NCBI GenBank assembly: GCA_014729315.1
Contig: WJKD01000069.1
Span: 1 to 7,588, forward strand
Reading direction: 5' to 3'
DNA length: 7,588 bases
Origin: Promethearchaeota archaeon
GTDB lineage: Archaea > Asgardarchaeota > Lokiarchaeia > Sigynarchaeales > SOKP01
Each line of letters starts with the position of its first letter. Within the stretch, counting starts at the first letter, position 1. This document shows, in pieces, positions 1-5,806 of this stretch. The position numbers were made by a program, and so were the translations under genes. The notes under the pieces were generated by a model, which was not told where the DNA came from, did not search any database, and saw only the letters and a list, made by a program, of their open reading frames with translations.

Positions 1-1
1 A

Positions 2-817
2 GATTATCCCAATGTTTTTGACGCGGTAATGAGTAATACGGACATTAAATACACCTTTGGGATTTCCAGAGAGAATGCGGAGATCATGGCAAAAGAAATG
101 TTTACCGGCAAGATAAGAGGCGATCAGATCAAAGATGAGGTATGGCAGACAAAGTTTAAACCGCATTTGGTGTGGGAAACAGTCACCAGCCACAGCCACG
201 TGGATGGCTATTCGTCAGGAGAGGGACACACCGATTCATCAGGCAGAGGCAGCACCAGCTTTGAAAGTCAATCGCTCAGCCCGAACTCCGGGCTGTTTTT
301 TCAGGATGTGCTGGGGATTTCCAGCGGCGAAGGGGAATCGATAAGCTTTGCTTCCTCAGATTCATCATTTGAAACAACATCCGGAGCGGACGGCTACACC
401 GAAACGCGGGTACCCACGACGCAGTACGAACAGTTTAAAGAGCTTACCAGCCGCACCTATTGGACACCGGAAGAATTAATTGAAAAATATATCGCCTGGA
501 TCAAAGGGCAGACCACGCGGCATGGACAGCTTAAAACCGGCACAAAGGGACCGATTGCCACGGTTACACCGTGGATCGAAGATGTGAAAGTCAGGCAGAT
601 CGATGTGCAGAAATCGAAGGAGAAAATACTCTCAATCTGTGCCAGACCAGTCGGAGAAGTGGATAAAGAGCTGGCAGAAAGACAGCGAGTATTATTGGGA
701 ATGCCGGCAGCTCAGCCACTGGATTTAAGTTCAGCAGATATTGAAGAAGCGGAGTTTGAGGAAATTCCAGAAGAGACACAGCCGAAGAAAAAACGAAAGA
801 TTAGATATCGAGAGTAG
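2..817 (+). CDS. Type IV secretion / conjugative coupling protein (VirD4/TraD-like), C-terminal part, 5' truncated by window
   Basis: The reading frame is open from base 2, so the methionine at 29 is probably internal and the gene begins upstream. The segment beginning 'VFDAVMSNTDIKYTF' and continuing 'GISRENAEIMAKEMFTGKI' matches the end of the ATPase domain of conjugative coupling proteins, where a 'sNT.tki.frvs..dA..la.e' stretch follows the last nucleotide-binding motifs. Coupling proteins are inner-membrane hexameric ATPases that deliver relaxase-bound DNA to the secretion channel. After it comes a Ser/Gly/Glu-rich linker (about 180-410), then a 'YEQFKELTSRTYWTPEELIEK' block and 'RHGQLK' motif that I associate with plasmid-borne members, and a very basic tail. 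Walker A and B motifs must lie outside the window. It is followed 8 bases later by the replication-relaxation gene. Family call is good; the exact subfamily is not resolved. Confidence 0.72.
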   Translation, partial: DYPNVFDAVMSNTDIKYTFGISRENAEIMAKEMFTGKIRGDQIKDEVWQTKFKPHLVWETVTSHSHVDGYSSGEGHTDSSGRGSTSFESQSLSPNSGLFFQDVLGISSGEGESISFASSDSSFETTSGADGYTETRVPTTQYEQFKELTSRTYWTPEELIEKYIAWIKGQTTRHGQLKTGTKGPIATVTPWIEDVKVRQIDVQKSKEKILSICARPVGEVDKELAERQRVLLGMPAAQPLDLSSADIEEAEFEEIPEETQPKKKRKIRYRE

Positions 818-825
818 GGGAGTGT

Positions 826-1794
826 ATGCCACGAGCAGCGAGCACCACCGGAAAATTAAAGGTGGTGATTCAGCCGAGAGATATTCGTATTTTCGAATTG
901 CTTTATGATTTTCGGCTATTAACGGCAGATTCAATTGCGCAATTAGCCGGACCGGTGGAAGAAAAGGTTGCCAGAGATCAATATCGGTTCAGAGGCGGCA
1001 GAGAGGCGATTATAAAGCGGTTGAAGCTGTTAAGCAGGGCAGAATATATTAACTGCATTAAAAAGCCCGGACAGAAGTATATTTACACCCTGGCAAAGAA
1101 AGCCGCCGATGTGTTAGCCCAGCAGCAGGGAATTCCAATTGAAGAGCTGAATAAATGTCTCGACCTGCAGAGGCGAAGCGAGCGCTATTTTGAGCACGCA
1201 CTGATGGTTTCCGAATTTCACACCATGCTGGCGCTGGCAGTTGCCCAAAGACCAGGACTCAAATTACTAAACTGGCTCAATGCCAGTGAGCAGCTCGATA
1301 CGTATGTTTCTATTCCACCGGAAATGCTCACGGAAACTGTGCGTCCCTGGAAAGCCCAGGATCAGGTGAATTTAAAATTGCCTATTTCCCCGGACGCGGT
1401 TTTCGGGTTAGAGGATGAGGAAGGCAAATTTTATTTCATGTTTGAAGCGGATCGAGCCACCATGTCCAATAAACGATTTTTACAGAAAATGACTGCCTAT
1501 TATTATTTCTGGAAATTAGGACAACACAGTGATTGGAGCGCTAAAAACCGCATTAATCCCGATGGAGAGGCAATAAAGCACTACCGGGTTATTACTTACA
1601 CTACATCAGCAAAAAGGCAGGAGAATTTAGTAAATACCACTTTGCAGGCAATGCCTGCCGGTGAGGAATTGGAGATGTTTTGGTTTACGAATCAGGAGAT
1701 GGTTGATCCTGAAAAGCCTGAAATAATTTTGAAACAGATATTTTCGATTGCGCGGGGAGATGAATTAGATCAAATGTACAGTATTTTGGAATAG
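826..1794 (+). CDS. Replication-relaxation family protein (Replic_Relax-like, winged helix)
   Basis: A 322-residue protein. Residues about 15-95 ('IQPRDIRIFELLYDFRLLTA', then 'REAIIKRLKLLSRAEYI', then 'KYIYTLAKKAADVLA') form a winged-helix DNA-binding domain with the typical order of the plasmid replication-relaxation family. The C-terminal part has 'HALMVSEFH' (about 124-132) and 'SPDAVFGL...KFYFMFEADRATMS' (about 188-214), with D190, E207, D209 and K221 spaced in a way that resembles a degenerate nuclease-type fold; that last point is my inference. Family members are common on plasmids and integrative elements beside coupling-protein or relaxase genes and are thought to help expose or nick/relax the origin, though the biochemistry is thin. 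The ATG is preceded by GGGGAG at 817-822, overlapping the end of the upstream stop codon, so translational coupling with the previous gene is likely. Confidence 0.75.
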   Translation: MPRAASTTGKLKVVIQPRDIRIFELLYDFRLLTADSIAQLAGPVEEKVARDQYRFRGGREAIIKRLKLLSRAEYINCIKKPGQKYIYTLAKKAADVLAQQQGIPIEELNKCLDLQRRSERYFEHALMVSEFHTMLALAVAQRPGLKLLNWLNASEQLDTYVSIPPEMLTETVRPWKAQDQVNLKLPISPDAVFGLEDEEGKFYFMFEADRATMSNKRFLQKMTAYYYFWKLGQHSDWSAKNRINPDGEAIKHYRVITYTTSAKRQENLVNTTLQAMPAGEELEMFWFTNQEMVDPEKPEIILKQIFSIARGDELDQMYSILE

Positions 1795-1799
1795 ATAAG

Positions 1800-2729
1800 A
1801 TGAAGAATCAACAAAGGGAAAAACCTAAAATCTTCTTAAGCTATGCTCACGAAGATATTGGTATGGCAAAGAAAATTTACAATGATCTGCAACGCTTTGG
1901 TTTAGATGTTTGGATTGACTGTGAAAGTCTTTTGCCTGGTCAACAATGGAAGGTGACTATTGAAAAAGCCATAAAAACAAGCCAATATTATCTACTATTG
2001 CTCTCCTCTCATTCAGTGACCAAGCGCGGCTTTATTCAAAAAGAAATGAAAGTTGCTTATGAGGTTTTTGAACAGTGTTCAGAAGATGATATCTACATTA
2101 TTCCAGTCAGATTGGACGAATGTGAACCTTCTTTAAAAATAAGTGAAATTAATTGGATTGATGTTTTTCCCGAAAGTAAATATGCAGAAGGTCTCAAGAA
2201 AATATTAAAAGTGGTAAATCCTGAAGGTCTTATTTTGAGGAGCGAGGCAGTCGCATTATCTGAAGGAGATGCTGCTGAGATGATTAGAAAATTCGGTTTC
2301 TTTGATAGAAGAAAGAATCCCGAAAGTATAGTTTTTAACCATAAATATATAACAAAAACAGGACAGGAGGATAATATAGTTATTGATAAAACAACGGGAT
2401 TAATATGGCAGCGGGGTGGTTCATTAGAGGAAATGCAGCGTAAAAAAGCAAAAGTGTATTATATAAAAAACCTTAATAAGAATAAATTTGCTGGATATAA
2501 TGATTGGCGGCTGCCGACGCTGGAAGAAGCGATGAGTTTAATGAGGCCGGAAAGGAATAATGTTAAATTGTTCATTAATTCTGTTTTTGATTTTACACAA
2601 TATTGGATTTGGACTTCTGATTTAGATCAAGACAAGTCTGCATGGGTTGTCGATTTCAGTAATGGCGATTGCTTTCCGGCCAGCGCTAGCGTTCATTTCT
2701 ATGTTCGAGCGGTTCGTTCCATAAATTAA
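1800..2729 (+). CDS. TIR domain - Lcl_C/DUF1566 (C-type-lectin-like) fusion protein
   Basis: 309 residues, no membrane segment, so probably cytoplasmic. Residues 10-137 are a bacterial TIR domain: 'KIFLSYAHED', 'LDVWIDCESLLPGQQW', 'YYLLLLSSHSV', then E82 in 'GFIQKE', the position occupied by the catalytic glutamate of NAD+-cleaving TIR enzymes. Residues 153-170 are a lead-in ('LSEGDAAEMIRKFGFFDRR') and 192-309 an Lcl_C/DUF1566 domain: 'IDKTTGLIWQRGG', 'GYNDWRLPTLEEAMSLM', 'YWIWTSD', 'AWVVDF', 'YVRAVRSIN'. The start lies 5 bases after the previous stop with only a weak Shine-Dalgarno, suggesting co-transcription with the mobility genes despite a clear drop in GC. The likely role is a sensor-effector in which ligand binding by the lectin-like domain controls TIR activity; this is inference. 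The codons before 'YVRAVR' are unusual (see the separate entry). Confidence 0.85.
   Translation: MKNQQREKPKIFLSYAHEDIGMAKKIYNDLQRFGLDVWIDCESLLPGQQWKVTIEKAIKTSQYYLLLLSSHSVTKRGFIQKEMKVAYEVFEQCSEDDIYIIPVRLDECEPSLKISEINWIDVFPESKYAEGLKKILKVVNPEGLILRSEAVALSEGDAAEMIRKFGFFDRRKNPESIVFNHKYITKTGQEDNIVIDKTTGLIWQRGGSLEEMQRKKAKVYYIKNLNKNKFAGYNDWRLPTLEEAMSLMRPERNNVKLFINSVFDFTQYWIWTSDLDQDKSAWVVDFSNGDCFPASASVHFYVRAVRSIN
2505..2543 (+). repeat. Conserved DNA core of lectin-like module, copy 1
   Basis: This encodes WRLPTLEEAMSLM of the TIR-fusion gene. It matches copy 2 (3422-3460) at 34 of 39 bases, with all mismatches being silent transitions, and is far more GC-rich than the surrounding gene. Confidence 0.75.
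2646..2720 (+). other. Candidate hypervariable region, DGR variable-region-like codon pattern
   Basis: In the 20 codons V283 to V302 of the TIR fusion protein, 19 end in T or C; the only exception is CCG at 2676. This is the NNY pattern left when AAY codons of a template repeat are mutated at adenines in diversity-generating retroelements. Bases 2664-2720 are about 56% G+C by hand count (32 of 57), in a gene whose neighbouring sequence is about one third G+C. The framework W-x-V-x-F-x-x-G-x-C, then ten free residues, then V-R-A-V-R-S-I is shared with the next gene, while the ten residues are not. No template repeat or reverse transcriptase is visible in the window. Confidence 0.4.
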
Positions 2730-2740
2730 TTTTTTGAACT

Positions 2741-2750
2741 GAGAGGAAAG
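2741..2750 (+). promoter_or_regulatory. Ribosome binding site for the four-helix membrane gene
   Basis: GAGAGGAAAG lies just upstream of the ATG at 2756 and fixes that start, placing the first transmembrane helix at the extreme N-terminus. Confidence 0.7.
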
Positions 2751-2755
2751 ATATC

Positions 2756-3670
2756 ATGAATCTAGATTTTCTGATATTCATTCTTATTAGTCTTGCAACT
2801 GTTATCGCTATAGCAATTTACAATAGATACGAATCTTCATATAAAATAGAATCATTTTGGAAAAGATATCGAATTTTGATTTCTATTATAATGACATTTC
2901 TTTTTACTATTTTTGTTATATCTGGTCTGTTTTATGTTGAAGTTATGAATGAAGACCATTTATATATTATTACTTTTTTATCCTTACTAATAGTAGGTTG
3001 GTTTTTCTTGTGTGTGATTTTACTACAAATTATTGAATGGATTCAAAGAAAAATAAAAGAATTTTATTATACTAATTTATTTGATAACATTTTGGTAATA
3101 TTTATAGTTGTGATTGTACTATTTGCATTGAGCTTAATTTTATTGAATGATTCTTTATCTAGTAAAAGATTCAGGTCTGAGTGTAAATACTTAACTAAAA
3201 TTGAAGTTACTAATATGATTAAAAATAAAAAATTTTTTGATAGTAAATTGAATAAAAGTGGTGACGGTTTTAGAAATGAATTTATTTATTATATAAATCA
3301 AAATGTCATTGTGGATTCTGCATCGGGCCTAATGTGGAAGCAGGGCGATTTTTCGGAATATTCGGAGTTTGAAGGTGCGAAAAATTACGCCGTAAGACTT
3401 CACTATGCCGGATATGATGACTGGCGATTGCCGACGCTGGAGGAGGCGATGAGTTTGATGGAGCCCCAAAAGAATAATAAAGGATATCATATCAATCCAA
3501 GTTTTAGTTCAAAACATACTTGGATATGGACGTGTGATCAGGTTATGGATAGTTCTCAGATATTTAAAGCGTGGATAGTTTATTTTAAAGAAGGTTATTG
3601 CGATTGCAGCAATCTAGGTGTCAGTAGTTGTGTTTGGACAGTACGTTCTATACAGCCACCGATAGAATGA
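2756..3670 (+). CDS. Four-helix membrane protein with C-terminal Lcl_C/DUF1566 domain
   Basis: 304 residues. Four hydrophobic helices lie at about 4-22, 39-60, 68-94 and 110-130. The loops after helix 1 (rich in R and K) and after helix 3 ('WIQRKIKEF') are positive and so probably cytoplasmic, while the loop after helix 2 is acidic. This places both termini outside, hence the C-terminal domain in the periplasm. Residues 146-162 are the lead-in 'LTKIEVTNMIKNKKFFD', and 183-299 the lectin-like module: 'VDSASGLMWKQGD', 'GYDDWRLPTLEEAMSLMEP', 'TWIWTCD', 'AWIVYF', 'VWTVRSI'. The lead-in and module match those of the genes on both sides; the membrane part matches nothing I recognise. The gene is 26 bases after the TIR gene and 35 before the next, an operon-like arrangement. 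Codon use is strongly AT-rich in the membrane part. Probable role is a membrane-bound sensor or receptor; no enzyme domain is visible. Confidence 0.75.
   Translation: MNLDFLIFILISLATVIAIAIYNRYESSYKIESFWKRYRILISIIMTFLFTIFVISGLFYVEVMNEDHLYIITFLSLLIVGWFFLCVILLQIIEWIQRKIKEFYYTNLFDNILVIFIVVIVLFALSLILLNDSLSSKRFRSECKYLTKIEVTNMIKNKKFFDSKLNKSGDGFRNEFIYYINQNVIVDSASGLMWKQGDFSEYSEFEGAKNYAVRLHYAGYDDWRLPTLEEAMSLMEPQKNNKGYHINPSFSSKHTWIWTCDQVMDSSQIFKAWIVYFKEGYCDCSNLGVSSCVWTVRSIQPPIE
3422..3460 (+). repeat. Conserved DNA core of lectin-like module, copy 2
   Basis: This encodes WRLPTLEEAMSLM. Bases 3428-3456 are identical over 29 consecutive positions to 4969-4997 in the next gene, including all third codon positions, although the surrounding sequences of the two genes have diverged. 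Confidence 0.8.
3593..3634 (+). other. Second candidate variable loop (weaker NNY pattern)
   Basis: In codons G280 to V293, 13 of 14 end in T or C (exception CTA at 3614). The segment encodes G-Y-C then ten residues, then V-W-T-V-R-S-I, the same framework as in the TIR fusion but with entirely different loop residues (Cys, Asp, Ser, Asn, Gly, typical products of AAY mutagenesis). It has no GC-rich island like the first copy, so it may be an older or decayed variable region, or ordinary divergence. Confidence 0.28.
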
Positions 3671-3694
3671 TTTAAAATAGAACAAATTTATTTT

Positions 3695-3700
3695 AAGGAG
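3695..3700 (+). promoter_or_regulatory. Ribosome binding site for the TonB-fusion gene
   Basis: AAGGAG lies 5 bases before the ATG at 3706, a near-consensus Shine-Dalgarno that decides the start. Confidence 0.75.
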
Positions 3701-3705
3701 CAATT

Positions 3706-5562
3706 ATGCCTGAAATAATTTCAGCTCTGATTGGAGCTTTTGTTGCCCTGTTAACCTGGGGATTATCTAACAAAGAAACAAGAGTGTGGATGGCAAAGCG
3801 CTTAGTTCGCATATTGGGCAGTTTGTTGATTATTACTATTTTTTCATTAATTGCGTACCTTTGTTTTCAACAATTTGAGATACGAAAATTAAAAAACACG
3901 ATCCAAACTCAGAAAGATGGAAATAAAAATGTAGCTATAGATATTCTTGTTGACAATCTTGCTGAAGAAAGAAATAAGTATAATTTTGCAAAGGACGAAA
4001 TTGAGGAATTGAGCAAAGAAAAAGATAGTTTAAGTGTTAAAATTGACTCAAGAGAAAATGAATTATTTCAGCTTAAAAGTCAATTGTATGAACTTCAAAA
4101 ACAGCGCCTGCAAAATCAAGCAAAAATTATTTCTTTAAAAAGAAAAATAAGTGAAAAGGAAAATGAAATTAAAATTCTTAAAAACAAGGAAAAGCAACTA
4201 ACGACTGACCTGCAAAAAGCACAAACCAGACTTAAAAATTTAGAAGATAATATTGAGACTTTGCAAAAAGAACTTATGAAGGAAAAGGACAAATATATAC
4301 AATCATTGGAAAGAGTTGCTTCGCTATTTGAATCCGGCACTAAAGATACAACAGCATCAGACTCTTTGCGCAAAGTAATTACTTGGTCTGCCGATAAAAA
4401 ATATCTTGCGATAATGTATTCTGCCGGAAATATTGGTGATGTTTCAATTATTGATATATCCTCTCAAAAAGAAGTAAAAAAAATTCCGATTGAGAGAGGA
4501 TATAATCAAATAAAATTTTCAAAAGACGGGAAGAAAATAGTTGCTGATGATGATACTTTGGAAATAGTAAAAAAATTGCCACCTAAACCGAAACCAAAAA
4601 AACAATTTGAAATAAAGAAAAACGAAAGTAAAAGTGATACTAGCAGCATTGATAAGAAGAAACAAAATTGGCCTACAATTTATTTGCGGAGCACAGCTGA
4701 AAGCCTCTCTGAAGAAGAGGTAAAAGTTATGATTAAAAAACATGATTTTTATGATAAGCGATTCAATAAAAAAGGGATGGGTCTCAAGGGTCATTCGTTG
4801 GGAAGTATTGATGACTACGCATTTGGTTGGGTTTTAGATAAAGCTACTGGATTAATGTGGCAGAATGGTGGATCTTCGGAAACCATGAATTATGAAAGCG
4901 CAAGAAAATATATAACTCAACTCAGACAAAAAAAATACTTTGATGGGTTGCAATACATTCCTTGGCGGTTGCCGACGCTGGAGGAGGCGATGAGTTTAGT
5001 AGAGCCAAAAGAGAATAAAGATGGTTTATTTATTAACCGAATGTTCAGTGACAAGCAACAAAATATTTGGACATGTGATCGATGCGCTGAGGACTCTTTG
5101 ATTTGGACTGCCCTTTTTTCATTGGGTGGTTGTTCTATCAATTCACCAAGTAATGAAAAAATGTTTCACGTTCGTGCGGTTTTTTATTATGGGATCAATG
5201 AAGACTTTGAATTATTAGAATTACCCCCACCCCCACCACCCTCTCCTAACAATGAAGATCCTGTTTTTGTTCCTTATGATGAGCCGCCAGAGCCTATTGG
5301 GGGATTCGCTGCAATACAACGAAATCTCAAATATCCGGAGGCTGCAAAAGAAAACGGCGTGGAAGGACGCGTTATGGTACATGTCCAGATTGATGAAGAG
5401 GGGAACGTTGTTAATACAAAAATTTTAGTTTCACTCAATGATAAGGAATGTGACGAAGCTGCAATTGCAGCTATTCGAAGCGTTGTATGGAAGCCTGCAC
5501 TACACCGCGAAAAACCAGTTAAAGTTTGGTGTGCTATACCTGTTGTATTTAAAATCAAGTAA
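3706..5562 (+). CDS. Membrane-anchored coiled-coil protein with Lcl_C/DUF1566 and TonB C-terminal domains
   Basis: 618 residues, with parts in order: hydrophobic helices at about 4-20 and 33-54 with a positive loop between them (C-terminal side periplasmic); a long coiled coil, about 85-208, rich in Glu, Lys, Leu and Gln heptads; a beta-propeller-like strand pair ('ITWSADKKYLAI', 'YNQIKFSKDGKKIV', about 225-288), enough for one or two blades; a basic Pro/Lys linker; the lead-in 'LSEEEVKVMIKKHDFYD' (334-350); a lectin-like Lcl_C/DUF1566 domain (about 370-496) with 'ATGLMWQNGG', 'WRLPTLEEAMSLVEP', 'NIWTCD' and 'FHVRAV'; a run of six prolines (507-512); and a TonB C-terminal domain (about 528-618) with 'LKYPEAAKENGVEGRV', 'IDEEGNV' and 'VWKPALHREKPVKVW'. 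TonB C-termini normally contact outer-membrane receptors using the proton motive force through ExbB/ExbD, which are not in the window. The fusion is very unusual; a role spanning the envelope is inferred. It is the last gene of the three-gene set. Confidence 0.78.
   Translation: MPEIISALIGAFVALLTWGLSNKETRVWMAKRLVRILGSLLIITIFSLIAYLCFQQFEIRKLKNTIQTQKDGNKNVAIDILVDNLAEERNKYNFAKDEIEELSKEKDSLSVKIDSRENELFQLKSQLYELQKQRLQNQAKIISLKRKISEKENEIKILKNKEKQLTTDLQKAQTRLKNLEDNIETLQKELMKEKDKYIQSLERVASLFESGTKDTTASDSLRKVITWSADKKYLAIMYSAGNIGDVSIIDISSQKEVKKIPIERGYNQIKFSKDGKKIVADDDTLEIVKKLPPKPKPKKQFEIKKNESKSDTSSIDKKKQNWPTIYLRSTAESLSEEEVKVMIKKHDFYDKRFNKKGMGLKGHSLGSIDDYAFGWVLDKATGLMWQNGGSSETMNYESARKYITQLRQKKYFDGLQYIPWRLPTLEEAMSLVEPKENKDGLFINRMFSDKQQNIWTCDRCAEDSLIWTALFSLGGCSINSPSNEKMFHVRAVFYYGINEDFELLELPPPPPPSPNNEDPVFVPYDEPPEPIGGFAAIQRNLKYPEAAKENGVEGRVMVHVQIDEEGNVVNTKILVSLNDKECDEAAIAAIRSVVWKPALHREKPVKVWCAIPVVFKIK
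4963..5001 (+). repeat. Conserved DNA core of lectin-like module, copy 3
   Basis: This encodes WRLPTLEEAMSLV in the TonB fusion. It is identical to copy 2 over 29 bases (4969-4997), then diverges at once on both sides. Confidence 0.8.
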
Positions 5563-5602
5563 CTACGAAAGGTTTGAAGCTATAAAATATTGTTAGAATT
5601 TC

Positions 5603-5721
5603 CCTCAACTTCTCTGAATTATATCACAGAGTCTCCGTGGCTGTGCAAGGTGCTTCCCGAAGGGAGCTCCACCTTGACAGCCACTCCATCCCTCTGTGCT
5701 TCATTCAAAGCGAAGTTGAGG
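5603..5721. other. 119-base nested hairpin (structured RNA or palindromic element)
   Basis: Four nested helices can be read by eye: CCTCAACTTC (5603-5612) with GAAGTTGAGG (5712-5721); CACAGAG (5625-5631) with CTCTGTG (5692-5698); GTGGCTGT (5637-5644) with ACAGCCAC (5677-5684); and CAAGGTG (5646-5652) with CACCTTG (5670-5676). The last two stack through a single bulged G5645. The tip is TTCCC-GAA-GGGAG. Internal loops of similar length on each side separate the outer helices. The region is more GC-rich than the genes around it and has no reading frame of note. It lies 40 bases after the TonB-fusion stop and 44 bases before a terminator, so it would be transcribed as a 3' untranslated structure or as its own RNA. 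It could also be a palindromic mobile element or integron-like recombination site; I cannot decide from sequence alone. Confidence 0.6.
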
Positions 5722-5765
5722 TTGCTTCAGCCTTAGCTTCCATAAAGGTCGATTAATTCCTAAAT

Positions 5766-5798
5766 CCAGTGAGACATATTCAATCTTGCTGGTTTTTT
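5766..5798 (+). terminator. Rho-independent terminator closing the lectin-module gene set
   Basis: CCAGTGAGA (5766-5774) pairs with TCTTGCTGG (5784-5792) through nine pairs, two of them G-T, around a 9-base loop and is followed by six Ts (5793-5798). It sits 8 bases before the next start codon, so the following gene needs read-through or a promoter overlapping this stem. Confidence 0.6.
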
Positions 5799-5806
5799 AA
5801 TTTCTT

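Noticed and set aside
775..814. PKKKRK in the coupling-protein tail resembles a eukaryotic nuclear localisation signal.
   Set aside because: The gene is bacterial and short basic tails are common in DNA-handling proteins; the match is to a six-residue basic run and needs no special explanation.
5223..5243. C-rich tract coding for prolines as a phase-variable repeat.
   Set aside because: The CCCCCA units are few and irregular and encode a normal TonB-type proline linker; nothing indicates slippage.
4116..5558. Several minus-strand open frames of 70-95 codons opposite the TonB-fusion gene.
   Set aside because: They are antisense to a clearly coding frame with recognised domains and show no ribosome sites or family resemblance.
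5603..5721. Integron attC site.
   Set aside because: The outer boxes miss the consensus at one end base each (CCTCAAC, GTTGAGG), the spacing between the first two helices (12-13 bases) is larger than usual, and no integrase is present. Kept only as an alternative.
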